64,000 bases of DNA, from the NCBI RefSeq assembly GCF_000956465.1, contig NZ_JYJA01000034.1:1-64000 (forward strand), given 5' to 3'. Positions within the stretch are counted from its first letter, which is position 1. Each line of letters starts with the position of its first letter. This DNA comes from Microbacterium trichothecenolyticum (GTDB taxonomy: Bacteria; Actinomycetota; Actinomycetes; Actinomycetales; Microbacteriaceae). Shown in pieces: positions 8,585 through 18,239 of the stretch. A program made the translations under genes and the position numbers. Below the pieces are notes generated by a model, which was not told the origin of the DNA, did not search any database, and worked only from the letters and a program-made list of their open reading frames with translations.

Positions 8585-8616
8585 GAAAGCCCCCGGCCGC
8601 ACAGCCGGGGGCTTTC
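8585..8616 (+). terminator. hairpin terminator after bioY
   Basis: 13-bp perfect arms (8585-8597 and 8604-8616) with a 6-nt loop. The arms start with GAAAG and end with CTTTC, so a short U run is available on either strand. Confidence 0.8.
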
Positions 8617-8665
8617 ACGTTCGCGCAGCGGTGACGCGACCGATTGGCAATCTGGGAAACGGCTG

Positions 8666-8712
8666 GGTAAGGTTGGCCTTACCGCGCCCTGCTAAGGGCA
8701 TCCTTACCTAAC
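8666..8712 (+). promoter_or_regulatory. tandem IdeR/DtxR-like iron boxes
   Basis: Two adjacent sequences resemble the DtxR/IdeR operator (TTAGGTTAGGCTAACCTAA). The first, 8666-8683, is a near-perfect palindrome (GGTAAGGTTGGCCTTACC). The second, 8692-8712, ends in CCTTACCTAA. They lie 18-60 bp before the siderophore-binding protein gene, where Fe-loaded IdeR would block transcription. Family assignment is from motif similarity only. Confidence 0.7.
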
Positions 8713-8729
8713 AACTCCCGGAGGATTCC

Positions 8730-9764
8730 GTGCGCCTCAACCGCCCTGCCGCCGCCACCGCGATGCTCGCCGTCGCCGCGATCGCCCTCGCCGGATGCGC
8801 GACCGCTGCCGCCGACGGCACCGACGACACCGACGACGCAGCGTCAGGTGCCGGCTTCCCGGTGACGATCGAGCACGCCTACGGCGAGACGGTGATCGAG
8901 TCCAAGCCCGAGCGCGTCGCGACCGTCGCCTGGTCGAACCAGGAGGTTCCGATCGCGCTGGGCGTGGTGCCCGTCGGCATGGCGGAGGTCACCTGGGGCG
9001 ACGACGACGGCGACGGCGTGCTGCCGTGGGTCGAGGAGAAGCTCGACGAACTCGGTGCGGAGACCCCTGTGCTGTTCGACGAGACCGACGGCATCGACTT
9101 CGAGGCAGTCGCAGACACGCAGCCCGACGTCATCCTCGCCGCATACTCCGGACTCACGCAGGAGGAGTACGACACCCTGTCGAAGATCGCGCCCGTCGTC
9201 GCGTACCCCGAGGTCGCGTGGGGTACGTCGTACGAGGACATGATCCGTCTCAACTCGCAGGCCCTCGGGCTCGCCGAGGAGGGCGACGCCCTCATCGATG
9301 AGCTGCACGGCGAGGTCGACGCGGCGCTCGCGAACCACCCCGACCTCGCCGACGCGCGCGTGCTCTTCTCCTACATCGACCCGTCGGACTTCAGCCAGAT
9401 CGGCTTCTACACCAGCCTCGACACGCGCCCCGGCTTCCTCGAGGGCCTCGGCCTCCCGGTGCCGGCCGTCGTCGAGGAGGAGTCGGACGGCGTCGAGTTC
9501 TACACCTCGGTCAGCGCCGAGGAGGCCGACCGCTTCGCCGACGTCGACGTGTTCGTGACCTACGGCGACGCGAGCGGCTCGATCATCGCCCAGCTGCAGG
9601 CCGACCCGCTCCTGTCGCAGATCCCGGCCATCGCGGAGGGCCGCATCGCGATCCTCGAGGAGTCGACGCCGCTGGCTGCCTCGGCCAACCCGTCGCCGCT
9701 GTCGATCGGCTGGGGCGTCGACCAGTACTTCGCGCTGCTGAGCGACGCCCTCACGGCCGACTGA
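8730..9764 (+). CDS. iron-siderophore ABC transporter substrate-binding lipoprotein
   Basis: A 344-residue exported lipoprotein. The signal peptide ends in the lipobox ALAGC with Cys23 as the lipidation site, followed by an acidic Asp/Thr linker. The body is a class III (FepB/FhuD/BtuF-like) periplasmic-binding fold: the GETVIESKPERVATVAWSN segment, PDVILAAYSGL and a C-terminal LSIGWGVDQYFALL. It captures ferric siderophore outside the membrane and hands it to the permeases encoded next. The GTG start is preceded by CCCGGAGGATTC, a good ribosome site. It is the first gene of the iron operon behind the IdeR-like boxes. Confidence 0.92.
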   Translation: MRLNRPAAATAMLAVAAIALAGCATAAADGTDDTDDAASGAGFPVTIEHAYGETVIESKPERVATVAWSNQEVPIALGVVPVGMAEVTWGDDDGDGVLPWVEEKLDELGAETPVLFDETDGIDFEAVADTQPDVILAAYSGLTQEEYDTLSKIAPVVAYPEVAWGTSYEDMIRLNSQALGLAEEGDALIDELHGEVDAALANHPDLADARVLFSYIDPSDFSQIGFYTSLDTRPGFLEGLGLPVPAVVEEESDGVEFYTSVSAEEADRFADVDVFVTYGDASGSIIAQLQADPLLSQIPAIAEGRIAILEESTPLAASANPSPLSIGWGVDQYFALLSDALTAD

Positions 9765-9786
9765 CAGAGGCCAGGAGCTCGATCGG

Positions 9787-10833
9787 GTGACTGTCACCGA
9801 GACGCGTACACCGCTGCCGGACGCCGCAACCCTGCGGCGCCCGGCGGCGATGCGACTGATGTGGCTCGCGGTGTCGTTCGCGGTGCTCGCAACGCTGTCC
9901 GTCGCGAGCGTGGCCTTCGGCGTCCGCGACGTCGCGCTGAACGACATCCTCGCCGGCCTGGGCGGCGACACCGGCGGGGTCGCGCAGGCCGCCGTGGTGG
10001 CCCGGGTTCCCCGCACCGTGCTCGCGATCCTCGTCGGCGCCGCGCTGGCGATGTCGGGCGCAGCGATGCAGGCGGTGACCCGCAATCCCCTCGCAGACCC
10101 CGGCATCCTCGGGATCTCGGGCGGTGCCGCACTCGCGGTTGTCGTCGGCATCGCATTCTTCGGCATGTCGGACCCCTATGCCTTCATCGCGGCCTCGATC
10201 GTCGGCGCGGGCGGCGCCGCCGTGTTCGTCTACACGGTCGGCTCCCTCGGCCGGGGCGGAGCGACGCCGCTTAAGCTCGCGCTGGCGGGCGCTGCGACTT
10301 CGGCCGCCTTCATGTCGCTGGTGAGCGCCGTGCTCCTCCCCCGCGTCGACCTGCTCGAGACCTTCCGGTTCTGGCAGATCGGCGGGGTGGGCGGCGCGAC
10401 CTGGGATCGCATCGCGACGATCCTCCCGATCCTGACGGCCGGTGCGGTGATCACGCTCGTCTGCGCACGCGGCATGAACTCGCTCGCGCTCGGCGACGAC
10501 GTCGCGACCGGCCTCGGCGAGCACGTCCTGCGCACCCGGCTCATCGCGTCGGCGGGCGCCGTCATCCTGTGCGGTGCGGCCACCGCGATCGCCGGCCCGA
10601 TCGCGTTCGTCGGCCTGATCATCCCGCACCTCTGCCGCCTGCTCGTCGGCACCGACCACCGTTGGCTGCTCCCGTTCTCGGCGGTCGCCGGTGCTGTTCT
10701 GCTCGTCGCCGCGGACATCGTGGGCCGCGTCATCGCACGCCCGGACGAGATCGAGGTCGGCATCCTCACGGCGCTCATCGGCGCCCCGTTCTTCATCTGG
10801 ATCGTCCGCAGGCAGAAGGTGCGCGAACTGTGA
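9787..10833 (+). CDS. FecCD-type iron-siderophore permease 1
   Basis: A 348-residue multi-pass permease of the FecCD/BtuC family. Diagnostic stretches are [21 protein letters not shown] near the N-terminus, [19 protein letters not shown], and [19 protein letters not shown]. Together with the second permease it should form a heterodimeric channel for ferric siderophore. It starts with GTG 23 nt after the binding-protein stop and overlaps the next permease start (GTGA). Confidence 0.92.
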   Translation: MTVTETRTPLPDAATLRRPAAMRLMWLAVSFAVLATLSVASVAFGVRDVALNDILAGLGGDTGGVAQAAVVARVPRTVLAILVGAALAMSGAAMQAVTRNPLADPGILGISGGAALAVVVGIAFFGMSDPYAFIAASIVGAGGAAVFVYTVGSLGRGGATPLKLALAGAATSAAFMSLVSAVLLPRVDLLETFRFWQIGGVGGATWDRIATILPILTAGAVITLVCARGMNSLALGDDVATGLGEHVLRTRLIASAGAVILCGAATAIAGPIAFVGLIIPHLCRLLVGTDHRWLLPFSAVAGAVLLVAADIVGRVIARPDEIEVGILTALIGAPFFIWIVRRQKVREL

Positions 10834-11879
10834 GCACCGACACCCTTCTCCGTCCCACTGCGCAGGCCGTCGTCACCGGACGGCGGCGCCGCGGCCGCCG
10901 ACGCGTCGTCGTGACCGCCTCCCTCGCCGTCGGCGTGGTGCTGGTCTTCGTCGCATCCCTCATGATCGGGCAGACGTTCTACGGCCTCGACGAGATCGTC
11001 CGCGTCATCCTCGGCCAGACCGTGCCCGGCGCCTCGTTCACGGTCGGGGAGCTCCGTCTGCCGCGCGCGGTTCTCGCGATCCTCGCGGGATTCGCGTTCG
11101 GCATCGCAGGCGTGACGTTCCAGACGATGCTGCGCAACCCGCTCGCGTCGCCCGACATCATCGGCATCACCGCCGGCGCGAGCGCGGCGGCGGTGTTCGG
11201 CATCGTCATCCTGTCGCTCAGCGAGTCCGCCGTGTCGGTCCTCGCCGTCGCGGGCGGCCTCGCGACCGCCCTCGCGATCTACCTGCTCTCGAACAAGGGC
11301 GGCTTCGCCGGCACGCGACTGATCCTCATCGGCATCGGCGTCGCCGCCATGCTCGATGCTGCGGTCACCTACGTGCTCTCCAAGGCCCCCGCCTACGACC
11401 TGCAGGCGGCGATGCGGTGGCTCACCGGCAGCCTCAACGGCGCGACGTGGTCGGCCGTGCTCCCGCTCGCCATCGCGAGTGTCGTGCTCGCCCCGGCCCT
11501 GCTGTCGAAGGGCCGGGACCTGAATGTCATGCGCCTCGGCGACGACGCGGCCGCGAGCCTCGGCATCCGTCTCCAGAGCACCAGGGTGGTCGTGATCGTC
11601 GCGGCCGTCGCGCTGCTGGCGTTCGCGACCGCCGCCACCGGCCCGATCGCATTCGTCGCGTTCATGGCCGGCCCCATCGCGGCACGCGTCGTCGGCCCCG
11701 GTGGCTCGCTGCTGCTGCCGTCGGCGCTCGTCGGCGCGCTCCTGGTGCAGCTGTCGGACCTCTTGGGACAGTTCGCTTTCGACAGCCGCTACCCGGTCGG
11801 GGTCGTCACCGGCGTGCTCGGCGCTCCCTTCCTCATCTACCTCCTCATCAGGACGAACCGCTCCGGAGGCTCGCTATGA
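10830..11879 (+). CDS. FecCD-type iron-siderophore permease 2
   Basis: A 349-residue FecCD-family permease, companion of the preceding gene. An Arg-rich N-terminal tail precedes the first helix; the family motifs [34 protein letters not shown] and [19 protein letters not shown] are present. The usual PHxxR of the coupling loop is replaced by a GPIAAR variant, common in the second subunit of such pairs. The GTG start overlaps the upstream stop, and the gene overlaps the ATPase start by 4 nt. Confidence 0.92.
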   Translation: MSTDTLLRPTAQAVVTGRRRRGRRRVVVTASLAVGVVLVFVASLMIGQTFYGLDEIVRVILGQTVPGASFTVGELRLPRAVLAILAGFAFGIAGVTFQTMLRNPLASPDIIGITAGASAAAVFGIVILSLSESAVSVLAVAGGLATALAIYLLSNKGGFAGTRLILIGIGVAAMLDAAVTYVLSKAPAYDLQAAMRWLTGSLNGATWSAVLPLAIASVVLAPALLSKGRDLNVMRLGDDAAASLGIRLQSTRVVVIVAAVALLAFATAATGPIAFVAFMAGPIAARVVGPGGSLLLPSALVGALLVQLSDLLGQFAFDSRYPVGVVTGVLGAPFLIYLLIRTNRSGGSL

Positions 11880-12739
11880 CCGAATCCCACAGCCTGTCGG
11901 CGGAGGGCCTGACGCTGTCGTACGGCGACCGCACGATCGTCGAGGGTCTCGATCTCGTGATCCCGCCCGGTCGCATCACCGCGATCGTCGGAGCGAACGG
12001 ATGCGGCAAGTCCACGCTTCTGCGTGCGCTCGCGCGCCTCATCGCACCGCGCGACGGCCAGGTGATCCTCGACGGCAAGGCGCTGCACGGCCGCGCGACG
12101 AAAGAGATCGCGCGCACGCTCGGTCTCCTCCCGCAAAGCCCGATCGCCCCGGAAGGCATCGCTGTCGCCGACCTCGTCGGCCGGGGACGGCACCCGCACC
12201 AGAAGCTGCTGGCGCGCTGGAGCTCTCACGATTACGAAGTGGTCGGGCAGGCACTGGCCGCCACGGGGATAGAGGAGCTCGCCGACCGTTCCGTCGACGA
12301 ACTGTCGGGCGGACAGCGCCAGCGCGCATGGATCGCGATGGCCCTCGCGCAGGAGACCGACATCCTGCTCCTCGACGAGCCCACCACCTTCCTCGACGTC
12401 GCACATCAGGTCGAGGTGCTCGACCTCCTCACCGATCTCAACCGCGACCGCGGCACCACGATCGTGATGGTGCTGCACGACATGAACCTGGCCGCGCGCT
12501 ACGCCGACCACCTCTTCGCGCTGCGGTCCGGCCGCGTCGTCGCGAGCGGCGATCCCGGCGACGTCATGACCAGTGAGCTCATCCGAGAGGTCTTCGACCT
12601 CGATGCGCTCGTCGTGACCGACCCCGTATCGGGCTCGCCCATCGTCCTGCCCCGGGGCCGTCACCACGTGTCGGCCCCCGTCTCCGACCCCGCAGCCCCG
12701 CTCGCCGCGGCGCTCACTCCCCTGCCGACAGGAGCCTGA
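11876..12739 (+). CDS. iron-siderophore ABC transporter ATPase
   Basis: A 287-residue ATPase of the FepC/FhuC family: Walker [12 protein letters not shown], signature [17 protein letters not shown], Walker [13 protein letters not shown] and switch His in VLHDMNLA. It energises the two permeases encoded just upstream. A Pro/Ala-rich C-terminal tail after VLPRGRHH extends it slightly beyond the usual 260-270 residues. The ATG overlaps the permease stop, and the siderophore-interacting protein starts 2 nt after its own stop. Confidence 0.93.
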   Translation: MTESHSLSAEGLTLSYGDRTIVEGLDLVIPPGRITAIVGANGCGKSTLLRALARLIAPRDGQVILDGKALHGRATKEIARTLGLLPQSPIAPEGIAVADLVGRGRHPHQKLLARWSSHDYEVVGQALAATGIEELADRSVDELSGGQRQRAWIAMALAQETDILLLDEPTTFLDVAHQVEVLDLLTDLNRDRGTTIVMVLHDMNLAARYADHLFALRSGRVVASGDPGDVMTSELIREVFDLDALVVTDPVSGSPIVLPRGRHHVSAPVSDPAAPLAAALTPLPTGA

Positions 12740-12741
12740 AG

Positions 12742-13650
12742 ATGACCGACGCCGACGTGCCCTACCGCTTCTTCCGCGCCCGTGTGACCGCTATCGCAGA
12801 CGTGACGCCCAGCTTCCGCCGCTTCACCTTCGGCGGCGACGACCTCGCCGACTACGGTGACCCGGGGCTCGACCAGCGAGTGAAGATCGTCTTCCCCACG
12901 CGCACGCTCGGCCTCGACGCGATGCCCCTCGGCGACGACTGGTACACGCAGTGGCGCGAACTGCCCGAGGAGCAGCGCCTGCCGTTCCGCACGTACACCA
13001 CCCGCTACGTCCGCAACCACCTCAGCGAGGTGGACGTCGACATGGTCTCGCACGACGTGATCGGGCCGGCTTCGGACTGGATCGACCGCGCCGCGGTCGG
13101 CGACGAGGTACTCATCTTCGCACCGACCGCCGCCCACAGCGGCGTGAGCTTCGGCATCGACTTCGTGCCGCCGGCCCGCGTCGACTCGATCCTGCTCGCC
13201 GGCGACGAGACGGCGGCACCCGCGATCGCCGCGATCCTCGAGCAGCTCCCCCGAGACGCCAGCGGAGTGGTCGCGGTCGAGCTGCCGCACGCCGACGACG
13301 CAGCGTACTTCCCGCAGCATCCCGGATTCGAGTACCGGATCGCCGCGCGCGCGGACGGCGAGCGGCACGCTCACCTCGTGAAGTCGGTGACGGATGCCGC
13401 GGCCCGCCTCGCGCCCGCCGGCGCCGGCGCCGACGTCGAGGAGATCGACATCGACACCGACATCCTGTGGGAGGTGCCGCGCACCGCCAAGGGGGGAGCG
13501 GCGCTGAAGAGCGCGCGCCTGTACGCGTGGCTCGCCGGCGAGGCGGGCGCGATCAAGGCCCTGCGCCGCCACCTCGTGGCCGAGCGCGGGGTCGACCGTC
13601 GCGCCGTCGCGTTCATGGGCTACTGGCGCCTCGGCCGCGCCGAGAACTGA
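12742..13650 (+). CDS. siderophore-interacting protein (FAD ferric reductase)
   Basis: A 302-residue ViuB/SIP family protein: an N-terminal FAD-binding barrel with RTYTTRYVR, where Arg and Tyr contact FAD, followed by the SIP domain with LLAGDETAAPAIAAILEQLP and a C-terminal WLAGEAGAIKALRRHL / GYWRLGRAE. Such proteins release iron from imported siderophores by NAD(P)H-dependent reduction in the cytoplasm. It is last in the iron operon. No siderophore biosynthesis gene is nearby, so the operon may scavenge xenosiderophores or depend on genes elsewhere. Confidence 0.93.
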   Translation: MTDADVPYRFFRARVTAIADVTPSFRRFTFGGDDLADYGDPGLDQRVKIVFPTRTLGLDAMPLGDDWYTQWRELPEEQRLPFRTYTTRYVRNHLSEVDVDMVSHDVIGPASDWIDRAAVGDEVLIFAPTAAHSGVSFGIDFVPPARVDSILLAGDETAAPAIAAILEQLPRDASGVVAVELPHADDAAYFPQHPGFEYRIAARADGERHAHLVKSVTDAAARLAPAGAGADVEEIDIDTDILWEVPRTAKGGAALKSARLYAWLAGEAGAIKALRRHLVAERGVDRRAVAFMGYWRLGRAEN

Positions 13651-13665
13651 CGCGTTCCCGCCGCC

Positions 13666-15039
13666 TCAGGCCCGACGCGGCGCCTCGTGCGCGTGCCCGA
13701 GCCGGAGGCCCGGGATCAGCGCGCCGAGCGCGAGCAGGACAGCGATGGCGAACACCGCAGGGAAGCCGGCATCCGTCCCCACGAGCGCGGTGAAGACGAG
13801 GCCCATGACCGCGATCGAGGACGCCGAGCCGACGGCGTCCGAGATCGACAGCGCCGACGAGTTGAAACCCTGGTTCTGCGGCGTCGAGTACGCGAGCGTG
13901 AGGACGGTCAGACGCGGGTACATGAGACCCATACCGCCTCCCGCGAGACCCCACCCCGCGATGAGCACCGCGGGATGCAGTCCGAGCAGCGCGGTCGCCG
14001 CCGCGACGAGCAGCGCCGTCACCAGCAGCGCGGTGCCGGTGAGCGTGATGCGCGCGTTGCCGAGGCGGTCGCCGAAGCGGCCCTGCACGTCGGCGGCGAC
14101 CGCCCACGCCAGCGCGGCTGCCGTGAGCCCGAGCCCCGCCCATGTCGGCGAGAACCCGTAGCCGTCGATCAGCAGGTACGGCACGTAGATCTCCGCGCCG
14201 AACAGCGCACCCGCGATGAGCCCGCGCATCAGCACCACGCTCGGCAGTCCTCTCGCGGCGACGAGCGTGCCGCGCGGCAGCAGCGGCCGCGATGCCAGGC
14301 CGATGACGACCACGGATGCTGCCACCGCCGCCCATGCCCACGCGCCGAGCTCGCCCGCCAGGCTGAGCCCGAGAGCGCCCACGGCCACGGCGACCGCGCA
14401 CGCGAGGCGCGGTGCGATGCGTGCCTTCGAAGGCTCATCGGTGTCGAGCGGAAGTCCGTGCAGGCGGGCGACCACCATCGCGAACGCCACGACGGTGAGC
14501 GCCGCGACGCCGAGGAACACCCACCGCCAGTGCAGGAACTCCGTCACCGCCCCGGCGAGGAAAGGGCCGATGAGCGACGGCACGACCCACGCCGCTGAGA
14601 ACGCGGCGAAGACCCGGCCGTGCATCGCGCCCGGGTACACGCGGGCGACGACCACGTAGAGCGCCACGGTCTGCCCGCCCGTGCCGAGGCCCTGCACGAG
14701 GCGGCCGGCGACCAGCGCCGGCATCGTGAGGGCGAATCCGGCGATGAGCAGGCCGACGACGAACAGGGCGACGGCAGTGCTGAGCGGCGCGAGCACGCCG
14801 CCGCGGTCGCACCACGCGCCCACGGCGACCATCCCGATGACGCTCGTCGCGAGCGTCCCCGCGAACGCGACGGCGTACAGGCGCTCGCCATCGAGGTCGG
14901 CGCTCACCACGGGCATCACCGTGGTGACGGCGAGAGACTGCATCGCCGCCAGGAAGATGAGCGCGACGGCGCCGACGGTCACCCAGAGGAATCGACCCTG
15001 CCAGATCCCGATGGGCGCGGACTCCGGCCCGGCGGTCAC
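13666..15039 (-). CDS. MFS transporter (14-helix-like)
   Basis: A 457-residue major facilitator. The first helix region (AVALIFLAAMQSLAVTTVMPVVSADL) has the TVMPxVxxDL pattern of drug:H+ antiporters, then WCDRGG, GRLVQGLGTGGQTVALYVVV and PRLTVLTLAYS. It probably exports a small molecule. Its GTG start overlaps the stop of the PatB/MalY lyase gene, so the two are translationally coupled and may act on a shared substrate, possibly a cysteine or thiol conjugate. That substrate is inference. Confidence 0.88.
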   Translation of the reverse strand: MTAGPESAPIGIWQGRFLWVTVGAVALIFLAAMQSLAVTTVMPVVSADLDGERLYAVAFAGTLATSVIGMVAVGAWCDRGGVLAPLSTAVALFVVGLLIAGFALTMPALVAGRLVQGLGTGGQTVALYVVVARVYPGAMHGRVFAAFSAAWVVPSLIGPFLAGAVTEFLHWRWVFLGVAALTVVAFAMVVARLHGLPLDTDEPSKARIAPRLACAVAVAVGALGLSLAGELGAWAWAAVAASVVVIGLASRPLLPRGTLVAARGLPSVVLMRGLIAGALFGAEIYVPYLLIDGYGFSPTWAGLGLTAAALAWAVAADVQGRFGDRLGNARITLTGTALLVTALLVAAATALLGLHPAVLIAGWGLAGGGMGLMYPRLTVLTLAYSTPQNQGFNSSALSISDAVGSASSIAVMGLVFTALVGTDAGFPAVFAIAVLLALGALIPGLRLGHAHEAPRRA

Positions 15040-16196
15040 GATCGCGCCAGCGCGCCGACGCGCTCCACCGCCTCGCGGAGCAGGTCGGGGTCGCAGCCGA
15101 AGTTGATGCGCACGTAGCCCTTGCCCTCGGTGCCGAACAGCGGACCGTGGTGCAGCGCCACCTTCGCATCGCGCAGAACCTTGACAGCCGGGTTCTCACC
15201 CCACCCGTACGCGGAGAGGTCGACCCACGCCAGGAAGCCGGCATCCGGGGGAAGGTAGCGCGCCTGCGGCAGGTGCTCGGCCAAGAGGTCGGCCAGCAGC
15301 ATCCGGTTCGCGTCGAGGGCCGCGAGCAGGCTCGCCAGCCACTCGTCGCTGTCGGCCGAGTAGGCGGCGACGTTGGACAGCGCCCCGAACAGCCCGGTGC
15401 GCCACTCGACCTCCCAGGGCAGGGCACGCAGTTCCTTCGCCTGGGTGTCGCCGCCGGCCACCATCACTGCGCACTTGAGGCCGGCGAGGTTGAATGTCTT
15501 GCTCGCGCTGGTCACGGCGTAGCCGACACGCCCTGCGGAGTCGGATGCCGAGAGGAACGGCGTGAACGGCCTCTGCGCGTAGGCCAGGGGCCCGTGGATC
15601 TCGTCGCTGATGACGGTCGCTCCGAACCCCTCCGCGATGTCGGCCAGCGCGGCCAGCGTCTGTCGCGAATGCACGGTGCCCGTGGGGTTGTGCGGGTTGC
15701 ACAGCAGCACCGCCCGCGCGCCGCCGGCCAGAGCGGCCTCCACGCCCAGAAGGTCGATCTCCCACCCGTCGGCCGTTTCGATGAGCGGCACGCGATCGAC
15801 GACCCCGCCCGCTTCCTCCACGGTGTCGTAGAACGGCGGGTACACCGGGGGCATCACGACCACGCGGTCGCCCGGCTCGATCACGCGTCGGAGGATCTCG
15901 ACGACGCCCATCATCACGTCCCCGGTCCAGAAGACGTGGGACGGGTCGACCTTCCAGCCCCAGCGACGCTCGGCGAAGCCCACGAACGCCTCGCGCACGC
16001 CGGGCTCCGGTGGGGTGTAGCCCGTGTCGCCGAGGCGCACGGCCCGCGTCAGCACCTCGGTGATCGCCGGCGCCAGGGCGTAGTCCGTCTCGGCGACGAA
16101 GAACGGCAGCACGTCCTCTCCGTACTTGCGCCACTTCGTGCTCGTGCGCTGACGCAGCTCGTCGATGGGCAGGGCTCGAAGGGGGGTGACGCTCAC
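15036..16196 (-). CDS. PatB/MalY-family PLP-dependent C-S lyase
   Basis: A 386-residue fold-type I aminotransferase-like protein. Family markers are STKWRKYGEDVLPFFVAETD at the N-terminus, PPVYPPFYDTV, CNPHNPTG, ISDEIHGPL and the PLP lysine in SASKTFNLAGL. MalY/PatB enzymes cleave cystathionine and other cysteine S-conjugates to thiol, pyruvate and ammonia. The GTG start is leaderless, with TAGGGT (16203-16208) 6 nt upstream. It overlaps the MFS transporter gene. An aminotransferase role cannot be excluded by sequence alone. Confidence 0.88.
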   Translation of the reverse strand: MSVTPLRALPIDELRQRTSTKWRKYGEDVLPFFVAETDYALAPAITEVLTRAVRLGDTGYTPPEPGVREAFVGFAERRWGWKVDPSHVFWTGDVMMGVVEILRRVIEPGDRVVVMPPVYPPFYDTVEEAGGVVDRVPLIETADGWEIDLLGVEAALAGGARAVLLCNPHNPTGTVHSRQTLAALADIAEGFGATVISDEIHGPLAYAQRPFTPFLSASDSAGRVGYAVTSASKTFNLAGLKCAVMVAGGDTQAKELRALPWEVEWRTGLFGALSNVAAYSADSDEWLASLLAALDANRMLLADLLAEHLPQARYLPPDAGFLAWVDLSAYGWGENPAVKVLRDAKVALHHGPLFGTEGKGYVRINFGCDPDLLREAVERVGALARS

Positions 16197-16202
16197 CCCT
16201 CG

Positions 16203-16208
16203 ACCCTA
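16203..16208 (-). promoter_or_regulatory. -10 box TAGGGT, leaderless PatB-like gene
   Basis: TAGGGT ends 6 nt before the GTG at 16196 on the minus strand. No Shine-Dalgarno sequence is present. Confidence 0.55.
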
Positions 16209-16239
16209 CCGATCCGGCGGCGTGGCGCCCCCGAGTGAG

Positions 16240-17835
16240 TCACCGTGTGAAGGTGCCGAGGTCGTGCTGGTCGAAGTACTCCAGAACGAGGGTGTCCCCG
16301 TCGAACGTCGCCTTCGAGATCGACCCCGGCGGGGCGTTCTCGCTGAACGGGCGGAAGACGAACTCGTCACCCGACCAGTGCTCGAGCGCCCACCGACCGG
16401 TGGGTCCGAGCGACAGTTCGAGCTCGTCGCCCACCAGCTCGACGGTGGCGGGACCGAAGTAGTCGTTGGCGTACTCCCCCGTGTAGGCCTCGAAGGCCTG
16501 CGCGGGATCCGGATCCGTCGGCGCCGTCTCGCCGACGAGCGAGCCGAACGGCTCCGACTCCCCCGCGAAGACCTGCATGAACAGCGGCAGCCAGTCGCGG
16601 CGCTCGGAGCCGTACTGCGCGATGTCGAGGAAGCGGGCCGCGATGCCCTCCGCCACGCCGTTGGCGGAGGCGTTCGACAGCACGACGATGCCGAGACCCG
16701 CGCCCGGCAGCAGCTTGAACACCGTTCCGGCACCCAGGAGGAACGCCCCGGAGTGGTTGACGTCGACCAGGCCTCCGGGCGTCGTGCCGACGTTGAACCC
16801 GTAGCCGTAGTATCCGGCCCGCGATCCGAACGAAGACGGCGCCGATCCGACGATCTGCGGCGACATCGCGGGAATGAGCGAGGACGCGTCGATGAAGGGC
16901 TCCCCGTCATGTTCGCCGCTCGCCAGCAGCATCGAGAGCCAGGTCGTGAGGTCGGTGACGCTCGAGCTGACGCCGCCCGCCGGCGACTGCTCGTCGGGCC
17001 GGCGCTGGTCCGGCGTGACGACCCACTCGCCGTCCAGCTGGATGTGACCGAGCGCGCGGTTGTCACGCGATTCGAGGTCGGCGTAGCGCGAACTCGTCGA
17101 CGTCATGCCGAGCGGCTCGTAGAGCAGTCGCTCCGACAGGTCGGCCCAGTCCTCCCCGGCGGCGCTCGCGACCGCCTCGCCCGCCGCGGTGATGTCGAAG
17201 TTGCCGTACGCATAGGTCGCGCGCCACGGTGCGAGCGGGATCAGGCTCAGCCTCTCGAGGATCGTCGCACGGTCGTAGCCGATCTCCTCGAGCTCGTCGC
17301 CCGCGTGCTTGTAGAGCCCGGACCGGTGCGCGTACATGTCGGCGATCGTCACGTGCGAACCGACGTACGGGTTCGACAGGGCGAAGCCGTCCAGGTGGTC
17401 GGCCACCGGGGTGTCCCACGAGACGTAGCCCTCGTCGATGGCGCGGGCGACGACGCTCGCGCCGATGGATTTGGAGACAGACGCGAGCGCGAACACCGTG
17501 TCGGCGTCGACGGGGTCTTCGCTGTCGATGTCGCGCACGCCGAAGCCCTCTGCGAACAGCACCTCGCCCTCGTACACCACGCCGATGGACAGTCCCGGGG
17601 TGCCCGAGGCATCCATCGCCGTCTCGACCGAGGATGCGAGGTCGTCGATCGCCGCGTCGACCCGCTCACGCGTGACCGTCGCCAGCGCGTCAGCCCCCGG
17701 GTCGGGGTTGACGGTCGGGGTGGAGCTCGGCGAGGCCTCCGACGCGGCACCGGCGAAGGTGCACCCCGTGGTCCCCGCCAGGATCAGAGCGGCTGCACCG
17801 ACCGCGGACAAGACACGCCTGCTGTTCCCCGACAT
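16240..17835 (-). CDS. serine beta-lactamase-like lipoprotein
   Basis: A 531-residue class C beta-lactamase/DD-peptidase-fold protein. The N-terminus is a lipoprotein signal with Cys25 in a TTGC lipobox and a Ser/Pro/Thr linker. Catalytic motifs: SxxK as SVSK in ALASVSKS, YxN as YGN in TYAYGNFDI, and an HxG triad as HSG in DVNHSGAF. After the hydrolase domain comes a C-terminal lipocalin-like extension of about 120 residues with EAYTGEYANDYFG. Such proteins are usually esterases or peptidases rather than drug-resistance enzymes. ATG 17835 is chosen over the upstream in-frame start because a CACACT -10-like box (17842-17847) lies 6 nt before it. Confidence 0.87.
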   Translation of the reverse strand: MSGNSRRVLSAVGAAALILAGTTGCTFAGAASEASPSSTPTVNPDPGADALATVTRERVDAAIDDLASSVETAMDASGTPGLSIGVVYEGEVLFAEGFGVRDIDSEDPVDADTVFALASVSKSIGASVVARAIDEGYVSWDTPVADHLDGFALSNPYVGSHVTIADMYAHRSGLYKHAGDELEEIGYDRATILERLSLIPLAPWRATYAYGNFDITAAGEAVASAAGEDWADLSERLLYEPLGMTSTSSRYADLESRDNRALGHIQLDGEWVVTPDQRRPDEQSPAGGVSSSVTDLTTWLSMLLASGEHDGEPFIDASSLIPAMSPQIVGSAPSSFGSRAGYYGYGFNVGTTPGGLVDVNHSGAFLLGAGTVFKLLPGAGLGIVVLSNASANGVAEGIAARFLDIAQYGSERRDWLPLFMQVFAGESEPFGSLVGETAPTDPDPAQAFEAYTGEYANDYFGPATVELVGDELELSLGPTGRWALEHWSGDEFVFRPFSENAPPGSISKATFDGDTLVLEYFDQHDLGTFTR

Positions 17836-17896
17836 GCGCCGAGTGTGGCACACCCTCATGGGGCCGCGTCAACGACCGCCGGGCGTCGGGGAGGTG

Positions 17897-18226
17897 TCAG
17901 ATCGCGAAGCCGAGCGCGCGCATCATGTCGCGCCCGTCGTCGGTGATGCGTTCAGGCCCCCACGGCGGCATCCACACCCAGTTGATGCGGAACCGCTCGA
18001 CGATGTCGTCGAGCGCCTGGGCCGTCTGCTCCTCGAGCACGTCGGTGAGAGGGCACCCGGCAGACGTGAGAGTCATGTGGATGACCAGCGCATCGTTCTC
18101 GTCGTCCCACGCGAGATCGTAGATGAGGCCGAGGTCGACGACGTTGATCCCGAGCTCGGGGTCCATGACGTCCTTGAGAGCCTCGGTCACCTCGTCGTAC
18201 TTCTCAGGGGTGAGGGTCGCCGTCAT
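17897..18226 (-). CDS. sufT: SufT-like MIP18/DUF59 Fe-S assembly protein
   Basis: A 109-residue single-domain MIP18 (DUF59) protein with the family features DPELGINVVDLGLIYDL, MTLTSAGCPLTDVLEEQ (the conserved Cys) and a C-terminal WMPPWGPERITDDGRDMMRALGF. SufT proteins help Fe-S cluster maturation or transfer. It follows sufC by 10 bp and closes the Suf cluster. It also has its own leaderless promoter: TAGGAT at 18234-18239, inside the 3' end of sufC, 7 nt before the ATG. Confidence 0.9.
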   Translation of the reverse strand: MTATLTPEKYDEVTEALKDVMDPELGINVVDLGLIYDLAWDDENDALVIHMTLTSAGCPLTDVLEEQTAQALDDIVERFRINWVWMPPWGPERITDDGRDMMRALGFAI

Positions 18227-18233
18227 AAGGTCG

Positions 18234-18239
18234 ATCCTA
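18234..18239 (-). promoter_or_regulatory. -10 box TAGGAT, internal promoter for sufT
   Basis: TAGGAT overlaps the sufC stop codon and ends 7 nt before the sufT ATG, so sufT could be expressed independently of the operon. Confidence 0.5.

Noticed and set aside
16240..17835. Beta-lactam resistance gene
   Set aside because: Class C fold motifs are present, but the lipoprotein anchor and long C-terminal extension fit general serine hydrolases of this superfamily. No resistance claim is justified.
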